Shown here: one piece after another, positions 43,678 through 52,128 of the stretch
Position numbering within the stretch: position 1 is the stretch's first letter
Layout: each line of letters opens with the position of its first letter
DNA from: CAVTUU01 sp045804965
Lineage (GTDB): Bacteria; Chloroflexota; Chloroflexia; Thermomicrobiales; UBA6265
Direction of reading: 5' to 3'
Length of the DNA: 64,000 nt
Assembly (NCBI GenBank): GCA_045804965.1
Contig: JBJMMD010000019.1
Location: forward strand, 35,636 to 99,635
The notes under the pieces: model-generated
What the model was told of the DNA's origin: nothing
What the model saw: the letters and a program-made list of their open reading frames with translations, nothing else
Databases searched by the model: none
Made by a program: the position numbers and the translations under genes

Positions 43678-43902
43678 ATGGTTGGGCAGAGACAAAATCG
43701 CGAGGACATGATCGAACTCCTGCACCACGACCACTACACGTGCGAAGAGCTCGCAGAGCTCCTCGACATGGATCTTCATTATCTCCAGCACGAAGCCCTC
43801 CCTGGGCACTTGAGAGCGGTCATCGTCGATCATCACATCATCGGCATCAGCCGCGGGGCCGTTGTCGACTGGCTGCGCACCCGCCAAATGCCAGTTGGGT
43901 AG
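43678..43902 (+). CDS. Small helical protein, possible DNA-binding (HTH-like)
   Basis: The 74-residue protein reads MVGQRQNREDMIELLHHDHYTCEELAELLDMDLHYLQHEALPGHLRAVIVDHHIIGISRGAVVDWLRTRQ. The pattern of an HTH-like helical pair (YTCEELAELLDMDLHYLQHEA) plus a short beta-wing (AVIVDHHIIGISRGAVVDWL) resembles excisionase/MerR-type small DNA-binding proteins, but this is inference. GAAGGAG lies 6 nt before the ATG at 43678. An earlier ATG at 43633 lacks a site. Confidence 0.65.
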   Translation: MVGQRQNREDMIELLHHDHYTCEELAELLDMDLHYLQHEALPGHLRAVIVDHHIIGISRGAVVDWLRTRQMPVG

Positions 43903-43965
43903 CGTACGCATTCGCTCCTCGGCAAATCGATAGCCGCAGGCTCAGTCTCGGCGCCGGCTTTCGGC

Positions 43966-45234
43966 GTGGCGCTCCGGCGCTTTTGGCACGCCTACGCGCT
44001 CGTCGCGTTTGCCCTCACCCTCTTTTTCGCCCACCTCGTGTTCGGTCCGGGAGGTGATGCACCTTTTGCCAGGAACAAAGCGGTTGATTTCGGGGCGTTT
44101 TACTCAGGAGCGACGATCGTTTGGCAGGGCGACGGCCGAGATGTCGGGAACATCAGTGTGCAACGGGCAACCCAGGCGCGAATTCAAGCGCGCGAGGCCA
44201 CTGGTTGGAATTGGTACAACTCGTTGCCGCACCCGCCGGTCGTCAGTCTGCTCGATGCGCCGCTCGCGGCGCTCTCATTGCGCACTGCGTTCTGGGTGTG
44301 GACGGCGCTCGGACTCGCCGCTGCGATCACCGCCGTCTGGTTGCTCGCCTCGACCTTCTGTCAACCGATCGCGGTCGCGGCGGCGGTGATCCTACTCGGT
44401 TTCGAACCGATCTGGGATGTTGCCTGGTGGGGCCAGCTTGACAGTTTCATCCTCCTGCCGGTCGCCGCTGGCTGCGTGCTCCTGATCAGGCGCCCAACTC
44501 CGCGTCGTGATTTCGCGGCCGGGCTCCTGCTCGGCGCTCTGGCCCTGAAACCGATCTTCGTGCCGATACCACTCGTCGCGCTCGCGTGGGGAAGACGACG
44601 CGCTGTATACGGAATGATCGTAACCAGTCTCACCTTGGCGGGTGTCTCGGTCGCGATGGTCGGCCGGCAAGGGATGAGCGACTACGTTTCCCTCGCCCGT
44701 CGCTATCAACAATTCACCGGCGCCCCGTTTGTCGTCGAATGGCGGATGTACAACCTCCGCGGGATGGCGATCCGCCTCGGTCTCGGCGCGGACAACAGCA
44801 CCCGCTTCTGGCTTGTCCTTGTCACCTCAGTCGTCCTTGGTCTGCTCACCGCAATCTTGGCCGGCCGTGCGCTCGCCGCGAACCATTCGCCCGATCTCGC
44901 CATCAGTGCGCTGATGCTCGGCATGTTTCTCACCGCCTACCACACGCATGTCCAAAGTCTCGTGTTCGCCACGATTCCTCTCGCCGTCGCCCTCGGCCGC
45001 TCGTTGCGGGCAAGAACCTGGCACGGCGCAGGCGCCTGGGCCGCGGTCTTCCTCGCGATCCATAGCGGAGCAGCGCTCCTCCGGCCAGCGCGCCCCGCCC
45101 CGCCCAACGCCACCTCTCTCGAAACGTTCCTCACCTCGTGTTTTTTGGTTCTGCTGGTTGTGCTGATTTTGCTCTTACTCCGCCCTCTGCCGACTTCCCA
45201 ATTTCGTCATGCGGAGCGAACTCGCAGCATCTGA
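43966..45234 (+). CDS. Glycosyltransferase 87 / DUF2029-like membrane protein
   Basis: The 422-residue protein has about 10-12 membrane helices. The first extracytoplasmic loop carries FARNKAVDFGAFYSGATIVWQGDGRDV with Asp in VDFGAFY, the typical position of the catalytic Asp of GT-C glycosyltransferases (GT87/DUF2029). NWYNSLPHPPVVSLLDAPLAAL follows, which also occurs in that family. It would use polyprenyl-phosphate sugars outside the membrane. The start is GTG 43966. The last 13 residues (TSQFRHAERTRSI) are encoded by the intergenic repeat at 45205, so the original C-terminus was probably shorter. Confidence 0.8.
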   Translation: MALRRFWHAYALVAFALTLFFAHLVFGPGGDAPFARNKAVDFGAFYSGATIVWQGDGRDVGNISVQRATQARIQAREATGWNWYNSLPHPPVVSLLDAPLAALSLRTAFWVWTALGLAAAITAVWLLASTFCQPIAVAAAVILLGFEPIWDVAWWGQLDSFILLPVAAGCVLLIRRPTPRRDFAAGLLLGALALKPIFVPIPLVALAWGRRRAVYGMIVTSLTLAGVSVAMVGRQGMSDYVSLARRYQQFTGAPFVVEWRMYNLRGMAIRLGLGADNSTRFWLVLVTSVVLGLLTAILAGRALAANHSPDLAISALMLGMFLTAYHTHVQSLVFATIPLAVALGRSLRARTWHGAGAWAAVFLAIHSGAALLRPARPAPPNATSLETFLTSCFLVLLVVLILLLLRPLPTSQFRHAERTRSI

Positions 45235-45340
45235 CTCTGCGGGCCCGGGTGGTTGGCAGTCGAAGATTCTTCGCCTTCGCTCAGAATGACGGAGGCGGGG
45301 GCTCAACATGACGGAAGTAGTGGCGCGTTGAATGATGGGG
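45205..45340. repeat. Dispersed repeat cluster 3
   Basis: CGTCATGCGGAGCG at about 45205-45218 is answered by the inverted CGCTCAGAATGACGG at about 45278-45292, with GGTGGTTGGCAG and GAAGATTCTTCGCC between them. A further CAACATGACGG unit lies at about 45304. The first unit encodes the end of the GT87 gene. It can fold into a long hairpin and might terminate transcription. Confidence 0.7.
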
Positions 45341-45590
45341 TAGAAGGCGCGTGAGACGCAGGGGCAGACGTTCAAGTGCGCAGCTGGCAAAGCCGGAAGA
45401 CGTTGTGGTCGATCTGCGCACTAGTGCTTCCGGGGCGTCGATCCCTGCGCAGTCGTGACCTGCGACCGATTGAACGAGGCGGTTACAGTCGGCCGCTTCG
45501 TCAAGAATCTGTGACCTCTTGACAACCAATCGAACGCCTGTGCTATAAGTACGTACAGTCGCCTCGACTATGGAAAAGGAGACATAGAAG
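45235..45590. other. Intergenic region with repeat and promoter
   Basis: The left part is repeat cluster 3, and the right part holds the TTGACA/TATAAG promoter for the VOC gene. The short minus-strand frame at about 45281-45529 has no recognisable family or ribosome-binding site. Confidence 0.6.
45519..45549 (+). promoter_or_regulatory. Candidate sigma-70-type promoter for the VOC gene
   Basis: TTGACA at 45519-45524 and TATAAG at 45544-45549 with a 19-nt spacer, which is slightly long. The hexamers match consensus 6/6 and 5/6. The ribosome-binding site AAAGGAGA lies about 30 nt downstream, before ATG 45591. Confidence 0.55.
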
Positions 45591-46373
45591 ATGGGGAATT
45601 CCGGGCGTTTCGTTTGGCGCGATTTGATGACGCCCGACCCGGAAAAGTCGGTGTCGTTCTACACCAGCCTCTTTGGCTGGACGATCAATCCAATCGATAT
45701 GGGACCGGGCGGCGTGTATCGGATGCTACGCAACGGGGAAACGGATTTCGGCGGGATCGGTCCGCTCGACGCGGGGCTCAATGTGCGACCGCATTGGCGG
45801 CCATACATCTCGACGCCCAACGTCGATGAAACGACCTCGAAAGCGGCCGCGCTCGGCGCCACCATCGTCGAGCAGCCGATGGATATTCCGAATGTCGGGC
45901 GGTTCTCGGTCTTACGCGATCCAGAAGGCGCCGAGTTCGCAACGTTCTCCGATTCAACGGGTCAGCCCGAGCCAGAGGGATCGACCTACACCGGTGCGAG
46001 CACGCCCGGCGGCATCACTTGGAACGAGCTGATGGCCGGGGACGCCGCAGCTGAAGCGTCCTTCTACTCCAAGCTCTTTGGCTATACCATCCAAGATGCG
46101 GATATGGGCACGGGTCCGTACACTATCCTCGCACGCGGATCCACGTATGACGACTATGAGGCCGGCGTCTTTCCCAAGCCGCCCCAAGCGCCTCCCTCAG
46201 GCTGGACTATCATGTTCCACGTTCCCAGTCTCGACAAGGCACTGGCCGACATCGGCAACCTCGGCGGAAAGACCATCAGCCCGATCATCCCGGTTCCCGA
46301 CATCGGCCGCGTGGCGATGGCCACCGACTCCCTCGGCGCTGTTTTCGGCGTTCACGAACCCGCACCGAAGTAA
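45591..46373 (+). CDS. Two-domain VOC (glyoxalase/bleomycin-resistance fold) protein
   Basis: The 260-residue protein has two VOC domains: residues about 8-120 (FVWRDLMTPDPEKSVSFYTSLFGWTINPIDMG..ATIVEQPMDIPNVGRFSVLRDPEGAEFATF) and about 135-255 (TWNELMAGDAAAEASFYSKLFGYTIQDADMG..PIIPVPDIGRVAMATDSLGAVFGVHEP). This is the layout of the PF00903-type CFP32 family. The metal-ligand positions (His/Glu) appear partly changed, and the substrate is unknown. AAAGGAGACATAGAAG precedes the ATG. It is a single-gene unit with its own promoter and terminator. Confidence 0.9.
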   Translation: MGNSGRFVWRDLMTPDPEKSVSFYTSLFGWTINPIDMGPGGVYRMLRNGETDFGGIGPLDAGLNVRPHWRPYISTPNVDETTSKAAALGATIVEQPMDIPNVGRFSVLRDPEGAEFATFSDSTGQPEPEGSTYTGASTPGGITWNELMAGDAAAEASFYSKLFGYTIQDADMGTGPYTILARGSTYDDYEAGVFPKPPQAPPSGWTIMFHVPSLDKALADIGNLGGKTISPIIPVPDIGRVAMATDSLGAVFGVHEPAPK

Positions 46374-46392
46374 TCGCAACGATCCTACGCAC

Positions 46393-46430
46393 GCCCCGAC
46401 TCCTCTCGTGAGAGGAGTCGGGGCGTTTTT
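46393..46430 (+). terminator. Intrinsic terminator of the VOC gene
   Basis: A perfect 14-bp stem (GCCCCGACTCCTCT with AGAGGAGTCGGGGC) and a CGTG loop, followed by GTTTTT. It begins 20 nt after the stop codon. Confidence 0.95.
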
Positions 46431-46505
46431 CATTGAAAGTAGTCCTCAATCGGCCCTTGCCCAGACCTACGCGGCGTCGCCGCGAACGCTGGGCTCGAAG
46501 CCCAG

Positions 46506-46537
46506 CGCTAAGACGACGAAACCTCTCCGAGGCTGAG
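46506..46537 (-). repeat. 32-nt repeat, copy 2 (inverted relative to copy 1)
   Basis: CGCTAAGACGACGAAACC then TCTCCGAGGCTGAG. It matches the reverse complement of 31951-31982 in 31 of 32 positions. It is preceded by the inverted repeat GCTGGGCTTCGAGCCCAGC-like segment (GCTGGGCTCGAAGCCCAGC) at about 46488-46506. Confidence 0.7.
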
Positions 46538-46583
46538 CTTGCAGCAGTCGGTAAAGGTTCGTGAGCCGGTCTTTAGCCGGCGA

Positions 46584-46937
46584 TCACGCTGAGCCTGCGG
46601 GAAGCCCCAGGCACGTGGCGCAGCCGCGTAGGCAGGCGAGGGTACCGTAGGCACACGCACGGGTCAGACTGGTCTGTCGGGCGAGTGACTCTTCGCGCAA
46701 TCCGCCGTACTCCACCGCCTCGGGATTCTCCATCACAAACTCGCCCACGGCTTGAGCGGGGACGTGCAGCGTCGTTGCGTAGAGACCGCCAATGACGCAA
46801 AGGATGCCGACGGCCAAGAAGATGGTGTTGAGTGGGCCGAAGTAGATGCCGAGCAGGTCGACGTCGAAGTTGCGATTGATGAAGAGAGGCCGCGCAGAAG
46901 CCGAGGGGATGGACAGTTGACCGGAACCGGTCTGCAT
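46584..46937 (-). CDS. Possible small membrane ORF downstream of the nucleotidyltransferase-like gene
   Basis: This 118-codon frame contains a strong membrane segment (VDLLGIYFGPLNTIFLAVGILCVIGGLYATTL) and a hydrophilic Glu/Arg region (FVMENPEAVEYGGLREESLARQ). It is in the same frame as the upstream gene (46980), whose stop TGA separates them, so it could be a former extension. No ribosome-binding site is obvious before ATG 46937. The last 25 residues fall in repeat-like DNA. I do not recognise the family. Confidence 0.3.
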   Translation of the reverse strand: MQTGSGQLSIPSASARPLFINRNFDVDLLGIYFGPLNTIFLAVGILCVIGGLYATTLHVPAQAVGEFVMENPEAVEYGGLREESLARQTSLTRACAYGTLACLRGCATCLGLPAGSA

Positions 46938-46979
46938 CCACAAACTGAGCCTGCTGTCCCAGATCCAATTCCTTGCGGT

Positions 46980-48053
46980 TCACTCCATGACTAAAGAATT
47001 GGTCGCCACGATTTCGTCCGCAAGCGCGAAGAACTGCGCGTAGAGCTGCCCCGCTTGGGCGAATTTGGCATCCAGCGCGCCGTCGTCCGCCATGCCAAGG
47101 GTTTCCAGGACGCCTTGCTGCATCGCGGCGTAGGTTGGTTTTTCTGTTTCGTCGCCGTCGACCAGGATCACGTCGGTGGCGGCGAGCAAAAATGGCGTCG
47201 TCCAGCCGAGAGCTTCTCGGTAATAGCCCTCGTCGATCATGCGCTGGCACGACTCGACGAAGTACGGGCGGAGATGGAGGTGCAGCTTATGCTGGAAGGG
47301 ATGCGGCGTGCGCCGGATTTCGACCGCACGGTCGAAGGCCTCGGCGCCTTCGTTGAGGATTTGCTGGGCGCGAATTTGGTCCACGTCTTTGACGCCCAAG
47401 AGGTCGAGCAGTTCGTCATAGAGATCGAGCCGGTCAAATTGCGTGAGAGTTGCGCGCATGCGAACCCATAGCCGCCCGCCGATGCTGGGCGCGAGGAGTT
47501 GCGCCACGCAGAGCGCGGCGCCAATGTACGTCGTCGTGTAGCCAAGCACCGATACCTCGCCCGAGGCGCCGTACATCCCTCTGGCCATCTCTTTCAGGGC
47601 CAACGCCCCTTCGAGTCCGTTCCGCTCAAAGTCGAGCCGGGCTTGCACCCAGCGACGGCGAGGGTAGTCGAGCCGCACCAGCTCTTGGAGATCCTGCAGC
47701 CAGCCGCCGGGATCGTAGAGGACGCTGTTGACCGTGAGGTGGTGCGCGATCTCGGGATTGGCAAGCACCGCCTCGGCGGACGCGTAGTCGGTGACCGGCT
47801 TGACGCCGGCTTCGATCAACATGCCGTTGAAGGGAACTTCAAGCATCGTCATGAACGGCCCGGTCGGTTCGAGCATCGGGCTGCCGATGTCGAAGATCAG
47901 GTGAACATCGACATCCTTGTAGGTGGGAAACGGCGCGTCATCCGGCATCGTGGTAATTCCGCCGACCAAATGCGCGCCGATCAATCCCTGCCATTGCGCA
48001 AGGTTTTCGCCAACCCAGGCCGCCGCGATTTGCTTCGCTTGTCCCGCATTCAT
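46980..48053 (-). CDS. Nucleotidyltransferase-fold protein, function unknown
   Basis: The 357-residue protein shows a MNT-type nucleotidyltransferase start: LIGAHLVGGITTMPDDAPFPTYKDVDVHLIFD, where DVDVHLIF supplies the two metal-binding acidic residues. A helical domain of about 200 residues follows (LDYPRRRWVQARLDFERNG, YIGAALCVAQLLAPSIGGRLWVRMRATLTQFDRLDLYDELLDLLGV). This resembles aminoglycoside-nucleotidyltransferase-like proteins, but the substrate is unknown. GAGGAACA lies before ATG 48053, and the longer frame to 48137 is not supported. The stop is followed by an in-frame open stretch (46584-46937). Confidence 0.7.
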   Translation of the reverse strand: MNAGQAKQIAAAWVGENLAQWQGLIGAHLVGGITTMPDDAPFPTYKDVDVHLIFDIGSPMLEPTGPFMTMLEVPFNGMLIEAGVKPVTDYASAEAVLANPEIAHHLTVNSVLYDPGGWLQDLQELVRLDYPRRRWVQARLDFERNGLEGALALKEMARGMYGASGEVSVLGYTTTYIGAALCVAQLLAPSIGGRLWVRMRATLTQFDRLDLYDELLDLLGVKDVDQIRAQQILNEGAEAFDRAVEIRRTPHPFQHKLHLHLRPYFVESCQRMIDEGYYREALGWTTPFLLAATDVILVDGDETEKPTYAAMQQGVLETLGMADDGALDAKFAQAGQLYAQFFALADEIVATNSLVME

Positions 48054-48142
48054 GGCTTGTTCCTCAACCTTATCGCTCGCTGCGTTGTAGCGCGGCTGCG
48101 CCGCGGGCGCGGGGTGGTAGGTTCGGGAAATAGACACCCTGA

Positions 48143-49258
48143 CTAGCGCAACTCGTGTCGCCGGAGCTGCTTCAACTGCTCCACGATCCGGCGCACGTCT
48201 TGGGCGCGGGCGCGGTCGACGACGAGCAGGGCGTCATCGGTGTCGACGACCACGGTGTTGGTCAGTCCGACGAGGGCGACCAAGCGATCGGTTTCCGACC
48301 AGATCACGCTGTTGCTGGTCTCGAATTGGATGATGTCGCCGCGGACGCTATTACCGACCGAATCGTGCTCGATCAGCTCACCGAGCCCATGCCAATCCCC
48401 GACATCCGACCACCCCATCTCTGCGGGCACGACTGCCACTCGCTCTGCGTGTTCCATGATTCCCTGGTCGATAGTCGATTCGGGCAGAGTGGACCACACC
48501 TCGGCCGTGATCCGCTCCTGGGCGGGCGTTCCCCATGCTTCGGCGATGCGCATGATACCGGCGAGCAGCGCCGGTTGTTGCCGTGCCATCTCGTCGAGCA
48601 GCGATTGCGCCTTCCAGATAAACATGCTCGCGTTCCACAGGAAGCGGCCGGACTCGACGTATTCGGTCGCGCGCGCGAGACCCGGTTTTTCGACGAAGCG
48701 CACGGTCCGGAAGGCCGTCCCGTCCTTGGCTTCGGCGACAACTTCATCGGTGCGTTCGATATAGCCGTACCCGGTTTCGGGCCGTGTCGGGTTCAACCCA
48801 ATCGTCACCAACCAACCGTCATTCGCCGCTTGCATCGCCGTGCGCACGGCCCCCACGAACGCGGCAACGTCCCGCACTTCATGATCGGCGGCAAAGCTGC
48901 CCATGATCGCGTTGCGATCGCGGCGGGCGATCAACGCGGCCGCGAGCCCGATGGCCGGACTCGACCCCCGTGGCGCCGGTTCGACCAACAAATTCTCCGC
49001 CGGCATCTCCGGCACTTGGCGCGCGATCGAGGCGGCGTGGGCCGGGCCGCAGACAACAAACGTTCGCTCCGGCGGGCAGAGATCGGCCATCCGGTAGCGG
49101 GTTTGTTGCAAGAGCGAGCGCTCGCCGAGCAAGGGCAGGAGAAATTTTGGATGCGCCGCCCGGCTCAACGGCCACAGCCGCGTGCCGGAGCCGCCGGCGG
49201 GAATAACCGCCCAGAATCCTTGTTCGCCCGTTGCCCGTCGCATGCCGTTGTTCATCAT
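48143..49258 (-). CDS. manC: Mannose-1-phosphate guanylyltransferase
   Basis: The 371-residue protein has the nucleotidyltransferase signature FWAVIPAGGSGTRLWPLSRAAHPKFLLPLLG, then PRGSSPAIGLAAALI, the substrate loop TRPETGYGYIERTDEV, VRFVEKPGLARATEYVESGRFLWNASMFIWKA, and the closing MGWSDVGDWHGLGELIE. It makes GDP-mannose from GTP and mannose-1-phosphate. The RmlC-like isomerase domain of bifunctional enzymes is absent, and the isomerase is encoded separately by the divergent manA. GGGAGGTGG lies 9 nt before ATG 49258. Confidence 0.94.
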   Translation of the reverse strand: MMNNGMRRATGEQGFWAVIPAGGSGTRLWPLSRAAHPKFLLPLLGERSLLQQTRYRMADLCPPERTFVVCGPAHAASIARQVPEMPAENLLVEPAPRGSSPAIGLAAALIARRDRNAIMGSFAADHEVRDVAAFVGAVRTAMQAANDGWLVTIGLNPTRPETGYGYIERTDEVVAEAKDGTAFRTVRFVEKPGLARATEYVESGRFLWNASMFIWKAQSLLDEMARQQPALLAGIMRIAEAWGTPAQERITAEVWSTLPESTIDQGIMEHAERVAVVPAEMGWSDVGDWHGLGELIEHDSVGNSVRGDIIQFETSNSVIWSETDRLVALVGLTNTVVVDTDDALLVVDRARAQDVRRIVEQLKQLRRHELR

Positions 49259-49354
49259 CTGGCGCCACCTCCCTGAATCGCATCTCCCTACAGAGTACGA
49301 TACGGCGGGACTGGCTGCGCCGCCAGGGGAACGGCGACGCAAAGGAGGGGCAAC

Positions 49355-50434
49355 ATGGCAACCGGGCCGTTGATCTTGACGCCGCGGCTCGATCCGAAGC
49401 CTTGGGGCGGACGCCGCCTCGCGGAATTCGGGTTCGATCTTCCGCCCGATGAGCTGGTCGGGGAAGCGGTCATCACCGCACCGGAAGCGATCATCGGCAA
49501 TGGTCCGCACGCCGGCCGCACCCTTGGCCAGATTGTGCACGACGACCCCGCGGCCGCGCTCGGCGAACGTGGGCTCGCCGCGACCGGCAACCGGCCGCTC
49601 TTCCCCCTCCTGGTCAAGCTGATCGACGCCAACGAGGACCTCTCGATCCAGGTCCATCCCACCGATGAAGACGCGCGGGCCGAGCACAGCCTCGGCAAAA
49701 CCGAGGCCTGGCACGTGCTCGACGCGGCGCCGGGCGGGGCGCTCTACCTCGGACTCCGGCCGGATGCGAGCATGGACGAGCTTGAAGAGTTCGCACGGGC
49801 GGGAAAGCGCACGGGAGGGCTCCTGCGCCGCCTCGAGGCGAAACCGCACGCAACGGTGCTCATTCCCGCCGGCACGATTCACGCCCTCGGCGCGGGGGTA
49901 CTTGTCTACGAAATCCAACAGCCATCGGCAATCACCTACCGGCTCGACGATTGGGGCCGGGTCGACGCCGCGGGCAAATCGCGCAACCTACACATCGACC
50001 AGAGCGTTCGCGTCGCCAACGCCGACTACCGCCCGGAGTTCATCGCCCCGGTCGAGCTCCACCGAGCGTCCGGGCGTGCCCAACTCCTGACTGCCTGCCG
50101 CTACTTTGCCCTTGAGCGGATCGCCCTGGCGGCGGGCGAATCATTGACGCTTCCCACCAATGGCAGCGCACAGGTCTTCACCTGCCTCCAGGGAGGTTTG
50201 ACCCTCAGCGCCGACGGCATGGAAGCGACGATGGCTGCCGGTCAGACCGCCGCCCTGCTCGCCGCCAGCCTCTCGGCAATGATCCAAGCGACCTCGCCGA
50301 TGGTCACCCTCCGCGCCTGGGTCCCCGATCTCGCGGCCGAGATCGTCCAACCCGCCCGCGCCAGCGGCGCGGGCGATGACGCGATCGGCCACCTCGGCGG
50401 GCCATTAGCCGATGTGCGAGTAGCGCTGCGTTAG
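49355..50434 (+). CDS. manA: Class I mannose-6-phosphate isomerase
   Basis: The 359-residue cupin has the ManA signature blocks: ILTPRLDPKPWGGRRLAEFG, PLFPLLVKLIDANEDLSIQVHPTDEDARAEHSLGKTEAWHVLDA and IPAGTIHALGAGVLVYEIQQPSAITYRLDDWGR. The zinc ligands are in QVHP, KTEAWHV and GTIHAL. It converts fructose-6-phosphate to mannose-6-phosphate in the cytosol. The C-terminal half is a second cupin-like lobe. AAAGGAGGGGC lies before ATG 49355. It is divergent from manC with only 96 bp between starts, so the two probably share a regulated region. A phosphomannomutase is not in the window. Confidence 0.94.
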   Translation: MATGPLILTPRLDPKPWGGRRLAEFGFDLPPDELVGEAVITAPEAIIGNGPHAGRTLGQIVHDDPAAALGERGLAATGNRPLFPLLVKLIDANEDLSIQVHPTDEDARAEHSLGKTEAWHVLDAAPGGALYLGLRPDASMDELEEFARAGKRTGGLLRRLEAKPHATVLIPAGTIHALGAGVLVYEIQQPSAITYRLDDWGRVDAAGKSRNLHIDQSVRVANADYRPEFIAPVELHRASGRAQLLTACRYFALERIALAAGESLTLPTNGSAQVFTCLQGGLTLSADGMEATMAAGQTAALLAASLSAMIQATSPMVTLRAWVPDLAAEIVQPARASGAGDDAIGHLGGPLADVRVALR

Positions 50435-50531
50435 GGCCGCTTCAGCCTTCGACTTGGCCACGATAAGATTGGCGAATCAGTGCTGAGCAATCCCAAATCG
50501 CGAGCGAAAACCGAGGAGGTAGAAGTAAGGG

Positions 50532-51338
50532 ATGAGCGAGGATGACCACGAAATTTACGCCATTCGCTACGCGACGCACGAACGGCGCTCCCCCGAAAAC
50601 TTCCTCGGCGGTGATCCGCATGACGTCTTGCAGCCAATCGACTACTTCGTCTGGGCGATCGTAGGGGAGTCCGGCACGTACATCGTGGACACCGGCTTTG
50701 GCGAATCCGTGGGGCGGAAACGCCTGAGGGCGATCCTCAAGCCAATTGCCGATGGCCTGAAGGCCATCGGCATCGATCCGAACCTGGTCGAACATGTCGT
50801 CGTCACCCACATGCACTACGATCATGCTGGCAATTTCGACCTCTTTCCGCACGCTCGTTATCACCTCCAAGACACCGAGATGGAGTACGTCACTGGGCGC
50901 TGCATGTGTCACCAATTGTTACAGGCTCCGTTCGAAGTTGATGATGTGGTAGCGATGGTTCGGAACGTCTTCTCGGGCCGTGTCGTCTTTCACGATGGAG
51001 AGGATTCACTCGCCCCGGGCATCAGCCTGCACCGCATTGGCGGCCATACGCGAGGGCTGCAAAGCGTCAAGGTGAAGACGCGGCGGGGCGATGTGGTCCT
51101 CGCGTCCGACGCGGCGCACCTCTACGCCCACCTCGAGGTAGGCCGCGTGTTCCCGATTATCTACAACGTCGGTGACGTTCTCGAAGGCTTTGAAACGATC
51201 AAAATGCTGGCGACCTCGCCCAGTCACATCATTCCTGGACACGATCCCGCGGTCCTCGAACGCTATCCGGCAGCCCGGACCGGCCTAGAAGGCTGGATTG
51301 CTCGTCTCGACGTCGATCCGAAGAATCCCACCGATTAG
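50532..51338 (+). CDS. Metallo-beta-lactamase-fold lactonase (AiiA/AttM-like)
   Basis: The 268-residue protein has the MBL metal motif HMHYDHAGN and upstream GTYIVDTGFGES. Further ligands lie in GISLHRIGGHTRGLQSVKV and VLASDAAHLYAHLEVG, ending with IPGHDPAVLERYPAA. This pattern (HxHxDH, then H, D, H) is that of N-acyl homoserine lactonases and related lactone hydrolases. Activity against quorum signals is possible but not shown. AGGAGGTAGAAG and AAGGG precede ATG 50532. Confidence 0.9.
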   Translation: MSEDDHEIYAIRYATHERRSPENFLGGDPHDVLQPIDYFVWAIVGESGTYIVDTGFGESVGRKRLRAILKPIADGLKAIGIDPNLVEHVVVTHMHYDHAGNFDLFPHARYHLQDTEMEYVTGRCMCHQLLQAPFEVDDVVAMVRNVFSGRVVFHDGEDSLAPGISLHRIGGHTRGLQSVKVKTRRGDVVLASDAAHLYAHLEVGRVFPIIYNVGDVLEGFETIKMLATSPSHIIPGHDPAVLERYPAARTGLEGWIARLDVDPKNPTD

Positions 51339-51516
51339 CCGAGCTCGCATCCACGTAGAACTACCTGGGTGGCGGCCTTCACAATCAAGCAGTCTTCACG
51401 AAGCGCAACGCCCGTTCTGGGCGCATCATTTATGTTGTAGGGAGCCAACCATTGCGATTGCCTCTACAATAATCGGCACTTCAGGATCATCCCGATCGGA
51501 TTCGGAGGCTAGCAAG

Positions 51517-52128
51517 ATGGTGAGTGATTTCATTTCGCGCGGCTTTCGCGGACGCCGCCAGGATCCGGAGTTGGCCGGGCGCATCCCGCCGGGTCAGTAC
51601 CTGACCGGTGACTTTCCGGTTCTCTCAGCGGGTCCAACGCCGCGCACCGCGCTCGAACAATGGGACCTTCAACTCGTGGGCGACGTCGATCAGCCACGGC
51701 GTTGGACCTGGGAGGAATTGCTCGCCCTCCCCCGGGAAACCTTCACCGTCGACATCCATTGCGTCACCAAGTGGTCGAAGCTGGATACGGACTGGGAAGG
51801 CGTCTCGATCGACACGCTGCTCGACGGGGTCGAGCACAATGCGAACTTCCTGATCGCTCACTGCGACGGCGGATATACGACGAACCTGCCGCTCGAAGAC
51901 GTGACCGATGGCAAGGCCTGGATCGCGTTTCAATACGACGACGAACCGCTGGCGGCTGAACATGGTGGGCCAGCCCGACTGCTGGTGCCACACCTCTACT
52001 TTTGGAAGAGTGCCAAGTGGATCCGCAAGCTCGAGCTCAGCGATGAGGACAAGCCCGGCTTCTGGGAAGAACTTGGCTACCACAACTATGGTGATCCATG
52101 GCAGGAACAGCGGTATTGGGGCGACTGA
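51517..52128 (+). CDS. Sulfite-oxidase-like molybdopterin oxidoreductase
   Basis: The 203-residue protein is a compact molybdopterin domain: RRWTWEELLALPRETFTVDIHCVTKWSKLDTDWEGVSIDTLLDGVEHNANFLIAHCDGGYTTNLPLEDVTDGKAWIAFQYDDEPLAAEHGGPARLLVPHLYFWKSAKWIRKLELSD in outline. The molybdenum-ligand cysteine is in DIHCVTKWS. The compact form lacks the C-terminal dimerisation domain. No Tat signal is present, so it is cytosolic. GGAGG lies 9 nt before ATG 51517. It overlaps the ferredoxin-reductase gene by about 30 bp and forms an operon with it and a DUF6510 gene. Confidence 0.9.
   Translation: MVSDFISRGFRGRRQDPELAGRIPPGQYLTGDFPVLSAGPTPRTALEQWDLQLVGDVDQPRRWTWEELLALPRETFTVDIHCVTKWSKLDTDWEGVSIDTLLDGVEHNANFLIAHCDGGYTTNLPLEDVTDGKAWIAFQYDDEPLAAEHGGPARLLVPHLYFWKSAKWIRKLELSDEDKPGFWEELGYHNYGDPWQEQRYWGD

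Noticed and set aside
49259..49918. N-terminal extension of manC to 49918
   Set aside because: It overlaps manA on the other strand; the GGGAGGTGG site and the family's N-terminus fix the start at 49258.
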